Shown here: in pieces, positions 33,954 to 41,493 of the stretch | Layout of the letters: the number at the start of each line of letters is the position of its first letter | Numbering within the stretch: the stretch's first letter is position 1 | NCBI GenBank assembly: GCA_030692355.1 | Contig: JAUYCF010000089.1 | Coordinates: forward strand, 1 to 64,000 | Source of the DNA: Thiobacillus sp. | GTDB taxonomy: Bacteria > Pseudomonadota > Gammaproteobacteria > Burkholderiales > Thiobacillaceae | Reading direction: 5' to 3' | Length of the DNA stretch: 64,000 nt | Notes under the pieces: model-generated | Told to the model about the DNA's origin: nothing | Seen by the model: only the letters and a program-made list of their open reading frames with translations | The model's database searches: none | Translations under genes and position numbers: made by a program

Positions 33954-34337
33954 TTAAGCAACTTTTCTGCCGTCACCCGCCTCGTAAGGCTGGATCAGCA
34001 CATCGGCTGGCAGGCCGAGACCGGATGACAGATGGCGGATCATCTCCAGCGATAGCGGCCGCACACGATTGAGGATTTCCGCCACGCGTGCCCGGCTTCC
34101 AATATAAGGTTCCATATCCTTGCGGGTCAGTCCGCGTGCCTCCATCACGTGCAGCAGGAAAGCGACGGGATCGGGATCGGGGATGGGATGATGCCGGGCC
34201 TCGTAGTTCTGAATCAGCAGGCTGAGTACTTCCAGCCAGTCGGCCTCGGGGCTTTTTTCCGGGGCATCCCACAGCGCCTCGGCTTCGGCCAGCGCCATTT
34301 TGTACTCTGCCTTGGTGCGTATCGGTTTCAGTTCCAT
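33954..34337 (-). CDS. higA: HigA-like antitoxin (HTH)
   Basis: A 127-residue antitoxin of the HigA type: MELKPIRTKAEYKMALAEAEALWDAPEKSPEADWLEVLSLLIQNYE followed by a helix-turn-helix, LTRKDMEPYIGSRARVAEILNRVRPLSLEMIRHLSSGLGLPADVLI. The start at 34337 has AAAGG upstream; an ATG at 34352 overlapping the toxin stop (ATGA) is an alternative adding five residues. It follows the toxin gene, the HigBA order. Confidence 0.92.
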   Translation of the reverse strand: MELKPIRTKAEYKMALAEAEALWDAPEKSPEADWLEVLSLLIQNYEARHHPIPDPDPVAFLLHVMEARGLTRKDMEPYIGSRARVAEILNRVRPLSLEMIRHLSSGLGLPADVLIQPYEAGDGRKVA

Positions 34338-34348
34338 TGTGTGGCCTT

Positions 34349-34642
34349 TCATATCGTGCTGGCGTCTATGCGGTCATATTCCGCGTGGGTGCCGACAAAG
34401 CGTATAAACATCATGCCCCGGTTGTAATGCATGGCCACGATCAGCCGGTAGTCATTGCCCTTGATGTTGAATACCACGCGGTTGTTGGGCAAAAAACTGG
34501 CATTGCGATAGGCCGCCTTGATATCCGCCGGGCTTTTCCAATCGGCACGGCTGGCATCGGCGTACCAGGCCCTGAGCGGCAACTCGGCCTGGGGATGCTT
34601 GTTCCAGAATGCCCGTAGCTGGCTGATCGCGATGATGTGCAT
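34349..34642 (-). CDS. higB: HigB-like mRNA interferase toxin
   Basis: A 97-residue RelE-superfamily toxin: MHIIAISQLRAFWNKHPQAELPLRAWYADASRADWKSPADIKAAYRNASFLPNNRVVFNIKGNDYRLIVAMHYNRGMMFIRFVGTHAEYDRID is the HigB pattern of ribosome-dependent RNases, complete at both ends. The start at 34642 is preferred over the track's 34657. Confidence 0.93.
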   Translation of the reverse strand: MHIIAISQLRAFWNKHPQAELPLRAWYADASRADWKSPADIKAAYRNASFLPNNRVVFNIKGNDYRLIVAMHYNRGMMFIRFVGTHAEYDRIDASTI

Positions 34643-34699
34643 GGCACAATGTAGCACGCTCCCATGCCGGGAGCAAGCCGTTCTTGTTGCACTGCGGAC

Positions 34700-34892
34700 G
34701 TGTCAAGGTTTTGGTGGGAAAGCACGCTGTCGTCGATGAACTGCCGATACGCCAGAATCCAGTCGCGGGTGCGGAAGCTGTCGAACGCCGCCAGGTCTTT
34801 TTCGCGCACGATGGGGAAGGTCGAGAGGATGTAATCCGCGTCAGGCTCGGACAGCCGTACAGGTGCATGAACAGCGCATCCAGCAGTGCCAT
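34700..34892 (-). pseudogene. C-terminal fragment of an Eco57I-like restriction-modification protein, frameshifted
   Basis: One frame reads MALLDALFMHLYG and the next continues LSEPDADYILSTFPIVREKD then LAAFDSFRTRDWILAYRQF. Adding one C in GGCTGTCC would join them as HLYGLSEPDADYILSTFPIV. This pattern is typical of the C-terminus of type II DNA methyltransferase/restriction proteins. About 60 residues remain and the N-terminal part is gone. It lies between higB and tRNA-Ser, a common island junction. Confidence 0.68.
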
Positions 34893-34967
34893 GCATGGGC
34901 GCGGTCGTCGCAGGTTGGTGCAGCGCAGGCCAGCGGATGCTTTATTCGCACAAGTTATTGTTTATAT

Positions 34968-35056
34968 TGGCGGAAGCGGTGAGATTCGAACTCACGAACG
35001 GTTGCCCGTTGCCGGTTTTCAAGACCGGTGCAATCGACCACTCTGCCACGCTTCCC
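34968..35056 (-). tRNA. tRNA-Ser (anticodon TGA)
   Basis: GGAAGCGTGGCAGAGTGGTC starts an 89-nt type II tRNA with long variable arm and encoded CCA; the anticodon loop CTTGAAAAC gives TGA. Acceptor GGAAGCG/CGCTTCC is perfect. Its 3' side faces the restriction-modification remnant and the HigBA pair. Confidence 0.97.
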
Positions 35057-35248
35057 CGGCGCGCATTGTAGCGGGTTCGCCCTGCTTTGTGAGGCGAACC
35101 CGATGGCAATCCGTGCGTCGGGACGAATTGACGCGGCTTCAACAGCGGGTGTCGGGTTTTCGTTAATTCGCCGAAAAGCCGCCACGCGCAAACCTTGCAA
35201 ACCCGAACAAAACCAATGCATTGAAATAAATGCGCTACGGTCACGGGT

Positions 35249-35266
35249 TTGGCATGAACGGTGCTT
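35249..35266 (+). promoter_or_regulatory. Sigma-54-type promoter candidate
   Basis: TTGGCATGAACGGTGCTT has GG and GC exactly 10 bases apart and matches YTGGCACG-N4-TTGCW with two mismatches. It lies 35 bases before the start of the 502-residue ORF, giving a leader of about 25 bases. Confidence 0.6.
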
Positions 35267-35300
35267 GTCTGCAGGCATCCGAAACAAGCTGACACCAGCC

Positions 35301-36809
35301 ATGACCGATTTCTTCGATATGTTGAATGTGATCGCCCATCGCAGAAAAGTCGGAGAAGGCTCGCCGTTTGCTTCCGCGAAGGCCACCGATAAATGGCTGA
35401 AGGCCTTGCCTGCCGGCTCTGATTACGATGCGCATCATGTACTGGTCGAGGGGCTGGAGCGTTTCAATGCGGAAAATGAAGCGGCTTCGCTCAGCCGCAT
35501 GAAATCATTGATGAGGCTGGAAGAGGCGGGCCTGCCCCTGCAACGGCGCGTCGTCGAACAGTATGTGCGCAACCAGTCCTCGTTCCGGATGGCGCGCCAG
35601 GCCTTATGGCGCGAATCGTGGGTGTTCTGGTCGCTGCTGGCGGAAGCCTGGCTTACGATGCTGAAGCAGGCTTACCGTACGCCGGCCACTACGGAACTGA
35701 AGCCTTTTGCCGCCGAGATTGCCGCCCGTGTGCTGCGCTACGCCGGCCTGGTCATGCGCTGGAACTATCATCAGGCGCGCACGCCGTCCGCATTGGCCTG
35801 GCGCCGCATGCACAAGATCTATCGCCTGGTCGAGCGCGACGGTTTTGCGACGCGGACGGTGCGGATCGACGCGCGGCCCACCCACTGCGCACGCGAATAC
35901 ATGCTGGTGGTGCTGATGGGGTTGGTGCATCCGCTGGGCTACCGTACCCAGGAAATCGAGTCCGTTGCGCAGATTTTTGAAGACTGCGAGCCCTTGCCCC
36001 TGCCCGCAATCGTGCCGCAGAGCGGGGTGGACACGCACATGGTGGACCTGTCGCGAAGCAACGGCGCCTGCGTGCTGGACCATGACTGGGTACGGGGCCG
36101 TCGCCTGCGCTACCTGGCCTTGCGCCCGTTGATCGATCATCTGAAAACGCTAGACCAGACCCCGGCTGCAGAGGGAAATAACGGGCTCGCCCTGCAGGTG
36201 GCGAGCCTGATCGAACGCGGCGGCATCCGCCGCAACCGTCAGCGCACGCACCGCATTGGCCGGGTATGGGTGGCGGCGGGAATTGACAATATCCTGGCAG
36301 CCCTGGTTCGCCCCGACGCGGCCAGGCCCCAGCCTGCCCTGGAGCCGTGGATGCTGCGTGACGAGAGTACGGAGGGCATGGGCTTTGCGCTGCCCGAGGC
36401 GCCGGCGCTGCCGCATGGCCGCCTGGTGGCGGTGAGCTGGGATCCGTCCGAGAACGGCTGGCAATTGCTGGCGATTCGCTGGAACCGTGAGGAAGACGGC
36501 CAGCACCTGGTCGGCACTCAGCGCCTGTCACGTCACCCCAAGCGGGTGGAAATTTATTTCGAGCCGGATGAGCAGGGCGGGGCGCAGGACAAGACCTGGG
36601 CCGTATTCATGCCGATGACCCATCTCGACCAGGGCATCAGCAACCTGCTGATTCCCAGGACGCATTACCGGCTGGGTGCGCCGCTGATGCTGCGCGACGG
36701 CGACATGATTTATCGCCTGCGGCTGGGTGAAGTTCAGGAAGCCCACGAAGGCTGGCTGCGCGTGAGCATGGATGTGCTCGGGCGGGAGCAGTTCGCCGTC
36801 GCTGCCTGA
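35301..36809 (+). CDS. Conserved hypothetical protein, 502 residues, sigma-54-linked
   Basis: A soluble-looking 502-residue protein without signal peptide or clear transmembrane helix. MTDFFDMLNVIAHRRKVGEGSPFASAKATDKWLKALPAGSDYDAHHVLVE begins an alpha-helical N-terminal half rich in Trp/Arg (RQALWRESWVFWSLLAEAW). The C-terminal part (VSWDPSENGWQLLAIRWNRE...LSRHPKRVEIYF) is beta-rich and reminds me of domains accompanying PilZ-type c-di-GMP proteins, but the RxxxR...DxSxxG motif is not evident. The start at 35301 is the first reasonable ATG. A candidate sigma-54 promoter precedes it, which hints at motility or surface regulation. I do not recognise the family with certainty. Confidence 0.82.
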   Translation: MTDFFDMLNVIAHRRKVGEGSPFASAKATDKWLKALPAGSDYDAHHVLVEGLERFNAENEAASLSRMKSLMRLEEAGLPLQRRVVEQYVRNQSSFRMARQALWRESWVFWSLLAEAWLTMLKQAYRTPATTELKPFAAEIAARVLRYAGLVMRWNYHQARTPSALAWRRMHKIYRLVERDGFATRTVRIDARPTHCAREYMLVVLMGLVHPLGYRTQEIESVAQIFEDCEPLPLPAIVPQSGVDTHMVDLSRSNGACVLDHDWVRGRRLRYLALRPLIDHLKTLDQTPAAEGNNGLALQVASLIERGGIRRNRQRTHRIGRVWVAAGIDNILAALVRPDAARPQPALEPWMLRDESTEGMGFALPEAPALPHGRLVAVSWDPSENGWQLLAIRWNREEDGQHLVGTQRLSRHPKRVEIYFEPDEQGGAQDKTWAVFMPMTHLDQGISNLLIPRTHYRLGAPLMLRDGDMIYRLRLGEVQEAHEGWLRVSMDVLGREQFAVAA

Positions 36810-36816
36810 GCGGGTA

Positions 36817-36925
36817 ATTCCAATTTTGAATAGAGAAATGTCGTAGGGTGCGCTATGCGCACCAGCAATAACGGTGCGTATGACGCACCCTACGAAAACA
36901 AGCCGCTTCGAATGAGAATTGGAAT
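36817..36925. repeat. Outer terminal-inverted-repeat element holding a family D palindrome
   Basis: ATTCCAATTTT (36817-36827) is inverted as GAGAATTGGAAT (36916-36926) around a family D palindrome, suggesting an AT-rich short element with another repeat inside it. The outer arms are about 11 bases with one or two mismatches. Confidence 0.55.
36841..36895. repeat. Palindromic repeat family D
   Basis: TCGTAGGGTGCGCTATGCGC ACC and GGTGCGTATGACGCACCCTA CGA are inverted 23-base arms (two mismatches) around a nine-base loop. Sequences of the form GTAGGGTGCG...CGCACCCTAC are widely interspersed in proteobacteria. It separates two convergent genes. Confidence 0.9.
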
Positions 36926-36941
36926 AAGCCGGCCAGGTGAT

Positions 36942-37475
36942 TCAGCGGGTGCGGATGTCGCCGAAATGAAAGTCGAATGAGCCTGTGCGACGGTCGCTGA
37001 AATACTGTTCCAGCGTGGCGCGCACGGTGCGGAAGGCGATTTCGTCCCAGGGGATTTCGGCTTCGGTGAACAGTTGGGTTTCCAGCGATTCGATGCCGGG
37101 CTGAAAATCAAGATCGAGCAGCCGGGCACGGAACATCAAGTACACCTGGTTGATGTGCGGCAGGTTGTAGAGGGTATAGAGTCCGCCGATTTCGATGCGT
37201 GCCCCGGCTTCTTCCCAGGTCTCGCGCGCGGCGCCTTCGAGCGTAGTCTCGCCGTTTTCCATGAAGCCGGCCGGCAGCGTCCACAGCCCGTATTTGGGTT
37301 CGATGGCGCGGCGGCACAGCAGCACCTTGTCTTCCCATTCCGGGATACAGCCGACCACCATCTTGGGGTTCTGGTAATGGATGGCGCCGCAGCCGGGACA
37401 CACATGGCGCGGCAGATGGTCGCCTTCGGGCACGCGCAGCGCCACGGCGCTGCCACATTCACTGCAAAAATTCAT
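36942..37475 (-). CDS. Nudix hydrolase with N-terminal zinc ribbon
   Basis: A 177-residue Nudix pyrophosphatase, NudC-like. MNFCSECGSAVALRVPEGDHLPRHVCPGCGAIHYQNPKMVVGCI provides a four-cysteine zinc ribbon, and the Nudix box is GFMENGETTLEGAARETWEEAGA. Domain order and spacing resemble the NADH pyrophosphatase/NUDT family without the SQPWPFPxS motif required for NADH specificity, so the substrate is open. The start at 37475 follows GGAAG. Confidence 0.93.
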   Translation of the reverse strand: MNFCSECGSAVALRVPEGDHLPRHVCPGCGAIHYQNPKMVVGCIPEWEDKVLLCRRAIEPKYGLWTLPAGFMENGETTLEGAARETWEEAGARIEIGGLYTLYNLPHINQVYLMFRARLLDLDFQPGIESLETQLFTEAEIPWDEIAFRTVRATLEQYFSDRRTGSFDFHFGDIRTR

Positions 37476-37548
37476 GCTGCTTCCAATCTGCCGGGTTGCG
37501 CGCCACGGTAACAAAATCCCCCCACATCGAGCAAGGTGAAACTGGTGC

Positions 37549-37582
37549 GTGGTTGTTGACACTTTAGTGGCTTTACAACCAC
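37549..37582. promoter_or_regulatory. Inverted repeat with a TTGACA hexamer upstream of the MoxR gene
   Basis: GTGGTTGT (37549-37556) and ACAACCAC (37575-37582) form a perfect 8-bp dyad spanning a TTGACA at 37556-37561, about 80-110 bases before the MoxR ATG. No proper -10 lies at 16-18 bases, so this may be an operator or part of a repeat. Confidence 0.3.
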
Positions 37583-37659
37583 GGCCTACCCTTTACGGGT
37601 GGAAGCGAGTGGCGCGAGCGATTATCATTCAAGACCATTTACCGTTGTACCGATTATCC

Positions 37660-38703
37660 ATGCGACCCTCCCACATCGAAACCATCCTCGACCGCGAATT
37701 CGAAAGTACCGCCGACGGCTATCACACGCCGGTGATGCTGTGGGGCCCGCCGGGTGTCGGCAAGTCGCAGATCGTTGCCAATATCGCCTTGCGGCACAGC
37801 GTGCCGCTGATCGACATCCGTTTGTCGCAAATGGAGCCGACCGATCTGCGCGGCATTCCGTTTCGCAGCGGCCAGCTGGTGGAGTGGTCGATCCCCTCGG
37901 TGCTGCCCGATGCCGGGCGTCACGGCCCGGCAGGCATCCTGTTCCTGGATGAAATCACCTCGGCGCCGCCCACCGTGTCGGCCGCGGCCTATCAGCTGAT
38001 CCTCGACCGCCGCCTGGGCGAATACCAGGTGCCCGACGGCTGGGTGATCTTCGCCGCCGGCAACCGCCAGGGCGACCGCGGCGTGACCTACGCGATGCCG
38101 GCGCCGCTGGCCAACCGCTTCACCCATTACGAAGTCGAGGTGAACCTGGACGACTGGGTGGACTGGGCGCACAACGAGGACATCGACCCGCGCGTGATCG
38201 CCTTCCTGCGTTTCCGCCCCGACCTGCTGTTCAGCTTCGACCCGGCGCACACGCCGATCGCCTTTCCCAGCCCGCGTTCGTGGGAATTTGCCCACCGCGC
38301 GCTGCAGAAATTCGACCGCACCGCCTTGCTCGCCGACGCGTTGATGGCCTGCGTCGGCCAGTCGGCCGGGCTGGAGCTGAAAACCTTTGTCGACAACATG
38401 GCGCAGATGCCGGATCTCGACGCCATCATCGCCGGCCATGAGGCGGAAGTGCCCCATGGCATCGACCTGCAGTACGGGGTTGCCGCCGCGCTGGTGCGCC
38501 GTGCGCTGCAGGCCGCCGACAGCGCCAACGCTGCGGAGGTATACGGCAATATCCTCAAATACGCACAGCGCTTTCCGCAGCGCGAAATGGGCGTGATGCT
38601 GGTGTCCGACCTGCACCGTGCCGTCGGGCGGCCGCTGTTTGCCGTGCCGGCGTTTGCCGAGTGGGCCAACAGCATCACCGATCTGGTCCTGTATGAGCAC
38701 TGA
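37660..38703 (+). CDS. MoxR-family AAA+ ATPase
   Basis: A 347-residue AAA+ ATPase. Walker A is MLWGPPGVGKSQIVANIAL, Walker B GILFLDEITSAPPTVSAAAY, sensor 1 FAAGNRQGDRG, and the arginine-bearing PAPLANRFTHYEV box follows. MoxR proteins work with VWA-domain partners as remodelling chaperones, e.g. in metal-cofactor insertion or stress. The gene overlaps its VWA partner by 11 bases, which is strong evidence of a joint complex. Two ATGs are possible upstream, but 37660 (MRPSHIETILDREF) fits homologues. Confidence 0.93.
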   Translation: MRPSHIETILDREFESTADGYHTPVMLWGPPGVGKSQIVANIALRHSVPLIDIRLSQMEPTDLRGIPFRSGQLVEWSIPSVLPDAGRHGPAGILFLDEITSAPPTVSAAAYQLILDRRLGEYQVPDGWVIFAAGNRQGDRGVTYAMPAPLANRFTHYEVEVNLDDWVDWAHNEDIDPRVIAFLRFRPDLLFSFDPAHTPIAFPSPRSWEFAHRALQKFDRTALLADALMACVGQSAGLELKTFVDNMAQMPDLDAIIAGHEAEVPHGIDLQYGVAAALVRRALQAADSANAAEVYGNILKYAQRFPQREMGVMLVSDLHRAVGRPLFAVPAFAEWANSITDLVLYEH

Positions 38704-39949
38704 GCAGCCCGACGCCCTGCAGCCGATTCTCACCAAGCTTTCGGCTGCGCGCACCCGCCTCATCATGGAGCGCCCCTTCCTCGGCGCGCTGGTGATGCAC
38801 CTGCCGCTGAAACCCGGCGGCGACTGGTGCACCACCACCGGCACCGACGCGCAGGCGTTCTATTTCAACCCCGGCTTTATCGAAAACCTGTCGCTGGCGC
38901 AGACGCAATTCGTGCTGGCGCACGAGGCGATGCACTGCGCCATGGGCCACCCCCACCGCCGCAACCACCGCGTCAAGCGACGCTGGGATGTCGCCTGCGA
39001 CCATGCGGTCAACCTGATGCTGATCGAGGAAGGCCTGAAGCCGCCGCTGCACGGCATCCTCGCCGACCAGAACTTCATGACGCTGTCGGCGGAGGAAATC
39101 TATCCGCTGATTCCGGAGGACACGCCGGAAGAATCCTTCGATCAGCACCTGTTCGACAGCGACAACGAGTCGGGCGCGAGCCCTGACGAGAACCAGCGCC
39201 AGGACAATCCCGATGCCGGCGAATCTGGCGGCCAGGGCAAGGAAGGCCAGAGCGAAGCCGAGGAAAAGGAGGGCAGCGGCAGCCAGGCCTCGCAGAAGCC
39301 CAGCGAACTGTCGCCGTCCGAGCGCGAGGAACTCGCCGAGCAGTGGAAAAACCGCCTCGCCGCCGCCGCCCAGGCCGCGCGCCAGGCCGGCAAGCTGTCG
39401 CAGTCGATGATGCGCTGGGTCGACGGTCTGCTGGCACCGAGCCTGCCGTGGCGCGCGCTGCTGGCGCGCTTCTTCGCCGTCAACCAGCGCGACGACTATT
39501 CGTGGCGGCGGCCGTCACGGCGCGAGGGCGACGCGCTGCTGCCGCGCCTGTCGAGCGAGGGCATCGAGGTGGTGGCGGCGATCGACACCAGCGGTTCGAT
39601 CGGTGACGACGAACTGCGCCAATTCGTCTCCGAACTCGACGCGCTGAAAGGCCAGGTGCGTGCGCGCGTGACGCTGCTGGCGTGCGACGACCACATTGCC
39701 GAAAATGCGCCGTGGGAATTCGAGCCGTGGGACACCATGCAGTTGCCGAGCGAACTCTCAGGGGGCGGCGGCACCGATTTCCGCCCGGTGTTCGACTGGG
39801 TCGAACACGAAAATCGCAGTCCCAACATGCTGGTGTATTTCACCGATGCCGAAGGCGATTTTCCCAAGACTCCGCCGAATTACCCGGTCATCTGGCTGGT
39901 CAAGGGCAAGGGTGCGGTGCCCTGGGGCGAGCGGGTGCAACTCAATTGA
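38693..39949 (+). CDS. DUF2201 protein: metallopeptidase-like domain plus VWA-like domain
   Basis: A 418-residue partner of the MoxR ATPase. The N-terminal domain contains FVLAHEAMHCAMGHPHRR, an HExxH zinc-metallopeptidase-like motif of DUF2201_N. A highly acidic, Gly/Ser/Glu/Gln-rich linker follows (about residues 155-215). The C-terminal domain is von Willebrand A-like: EVVAAIDTSGSIGDDELRQF holds the MIDAS DxSxS. Without signal peptide it should act in the cytosol. Whether the peptidase-like site is catalytic is unknown. Confidence 0.92.
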   Translation: MSTEQPDALQPILTKLSAARTRLIMERPFLGALVMHLPLKPGGDWCTTTGTDAQAFYFNPGFIENLSLAQTQFVLAHEAMHCAMGHPHRRNHRVKRRWDVACDHAVNLMLIEEGLKPPLHGILADQNFMTLSAEEIYPLIPEDTPEESFDQHLFDSDNESGASPDENQRQDNPDAGESGGQGKEGQSEAEEKEGSGSQASQKPSELSPSEREELAEQWKNRLAAAAQAARQAGKLSQSMMRWVDGLLAPSLPWRALLARFFAVNQRDDYSWRRPSRREGDALLPRLSSEGIEVVAAIDTSGSIGDDELRQFVSELDALKGQVRARVTLLACDDHIAENAPWEFEPWDTMQLPSELSGGGGTDFRPVFDWVEHENRSPNMLVYFTDAEGDFPKTPPNYPVIWLVKGKGAVPWGERVQLN

Positions 39950-39966
39950 ACGCAAAAACAGCTTTG

Positions 39967-40082
39967 AACCACAGAGGCACAGAGAACACAGAGGAAAACC
40001 AATGGGTCGCAGAATGCTGAAGCCTCATCCCGGTAAGCCCTTTTTTCTTTTGTGTACTCTGTGCCTCCGTGCCTCTGTGGTA
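39967..40082. repeat. Palindromic repeat family C, copy 1, ending at the hslO start
   Basis: AACCACAGAGGCACAGAGAA CACAGAGG and its inverse GTGCCTCCGTGCCTCTGTGG TA enclose ~60 bases. The right arm ends 12 bases before the TTG start of hslO and the possible ribosome-binding site AAGGGG follows immediately. A second copy is at 57479-57566. Confidence 0.88.
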
Positions 40083-40093
40083 AGGGGTTTGAT

Positions 40094-40945
40094 TTGAACC
40101 CGGCCGACGCCCAGTCCAGCCGCGTGCGCGGTTTCCTGTTCGAGCAGCTCGACATCCGTGGCGCCTGGGTACAGCTCGGTCCCGCCTGGCGCGAGATGAT
40201 TGCGGGGCGCGATTATCCCGAACCCGTTGTCGAACTCCTCGGCCAGCTGGGGGCGGTGGCCACGCTGATCACCGCCAACCTCAAGCAAGCCGGACGACTG
40301 ACCTTTCAGTTGCGCGGCGAAGGCGCGGTGTCGTTGCTGGTGATGGACTGCGACGAGCAGTTGCGTTTGCGCGGCATGGCGCGCAGCGCGCCGGAAGTCT
40401 CCGCGGGCAGCCTGCCCGCCCTGCTGGGCGACGGCGCCTTGACCCTCACCCTCGACACCGCCGGCATGCGCCAGCCCTACCAGAGCCATGTGCCGCTGCA
40501 GGGCGATAGCGTGGCGGCGGTGTTCGAGCATTACCTGACGCAGTCCGAGCAGACGCCTACCCGCCTGTGGCTGGCCGCCAGCCACGAGACCGCCGCGGGC
40601 CTGTTCCTGCAGGCGCTGCCGGGCGCGGATGAGCGCGACGCCGACGGCTGGAACCGGGTGCAGATCCTGGCCGGCACCGTGCGGGCGGAGGAGCTGCTCG
40701 GCCTCGGCTCGATCAAGCTGATCGAGCGGCTGTTTCCGGAAGAGGACGTGCGCGTTTACGACCCGCGCCCGGTCAGCTACCACTGCCCGTACGACCCGGC
40801 CAAGATCTATTCCATGCTGCGCGGCGTGGGACAGGCCGCATGCGAGTCCATCCTCGCCGAGCATGGCGAAATCCGGGTGCACGACGATGTCTGCAACCAT
40901 GAATATGTGCTGGATGCGGAGGCCGTGGCCACGCTTTTCAAATGA
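40094..40945 (+). CDS. hslO: Hsp33-family chaperone with incomplete cysteine switch
   Basis: A 283-residue Hsp33. SSRVRGFLFEQLDIRGAWVQLGPAWREM and TLDTAGMRQPYQSHVPLQGDSVAAVFEHYLTQSEQ are the substrate-binding core. The redox domain normally has CxC and CxxC binding zinc; here it reads YHCPYDPAKIYSMLRG and VHDDVCNHEYVLD, so the second and third cysteines are Tyr and Asp. An additional cysteine occurs in QAACESIL between them. TTG at 40094 is the likely start since upstream codons belong to the repeat. Confidence 0.9.
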   Translation: MNPADAQSSRVRGFLFEQLDIRGAWVQLGPAWREMIAGRDYPEPVVELLGQLGAVATLITANLKQAGRLTFQLRGEGAVSLLVMDCDEQLRLRGMARSAPEVSAGSLPALLGDGALTLTLDTAGMRQPYQSHVPLQGDSVAAVFEHYLTQSEQTPTRLWLAASHETAAGLFLQALPGADERDADGWNRVQILAGTVRAEELLGLGSIKLIERLFPEEDVRVYDPRPVSYHCPYDPAKIYSMLRGVGQAACESILAEHGEIRVHDDVCNHEYVLDAEAVATLFK

Positions 40946-41193
40946 CATGATTCCGGATGTCAATTGAGCCCGAAAACCGCAGTCGACCGCTCATCACTTC
41001 AATGGAAGCCACGTGAATACTGGGTTTTCCGCCTTCGTTCACATTTGCCTTTTGGGTGACACCGCTGCGCACCCGATGGCACGCCTGCTCGTGCGCCGGC
41101 CTTTGTGCCCGCAAGGAGAAGGCCGGAGTCGTTGCTTCGCGGCAGACACCCGATCGGACGCGCCCTCGGGCGCGTCCAACTGCGGTTTCCAGG
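40946..41193. other. Intergenic region with two strong stem-loops before the intron fragment
   Basis: No gene is supported. Two perfect hairpins occur: CCGGCCTT...AAGGCCGG (41096-41103 with 41119-41126) and GGACGCGCCC-TC-GGGCGCGTCC (41156-41177). They may belong to the end of the hslO transcript or to degraded intron sequence. ORFs drawn here by the track are random extensions. Confidence 0.5.
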
Positions 41194-41475
41194 TTCAAGT
41201 GGGAGTTCCCAAAGCCGGATGGATTCATCCGGCGACGACTACGGGCGATCCTGCGCAAACAGGAGAGGCGACCGGGTATCGGGAAATGTCACGCCGATCA
41301 CAAACGCTGGCCAAATGCCTGCTTCGCTGCATTGGGGCTGTTCACCGTGACAGAAGCCCGAATGTCGGCGAGCCAATCCCGATGAGGAAACCACTGACTG
41401 GAGAGCCGTGTGCGGGAGAACCGCACGCACGGTTCGGAGGGAGGGGAGGGCGAGAGCCTTTCTCTACCCCGGCCC
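41194..41475 (+). mobile_element. 5'-truncated group II intron: RT/maturase C-terminus plus domains V-VI
   Basis: The plus strand reads FKWEFPKPDGFIRRRLRAIL, then RKQERRPGIGKCHADHKRWP, then NACFAALGLFTVTEARMSAS ending QSR-stop at 41385, the C-terminal maturase region of bacterial group II intron reverse transcriptases (64 residues). It is followed 17 bases later by intron domain V and a stem-loop ending CTCTACCCC that fits domain VI. All upstream RT domains and intron domains I-IV are missing. It sits between convergent hslO and valS. Confidence 0.85.
41403..41435 (+). ncRNA. Group II intron domain V
   Basis: GAGCCGTGTGCGG-GAGA-CCGCACGCACGGTTC (with one bulged A) forms the ~34-nt domain V hairpin with a GAGA tetraloop and the AGC catalytic triad at its base. 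It is the most conserved part of group II introns. Confidence 0.85.
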
Positions 41476-41493
41476 CGATCCGTGCAATGGACA

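Noticed and set aside
37660-39949. Assignment of the MoxR/VWA pair to CbbQ-CbbO or NorQ-NorD
   Set aside because: The VWA partner has an HExxH N-terminal domain of the DUF2201 type and no rubisco or nitric oxide reductase gene is nearby.
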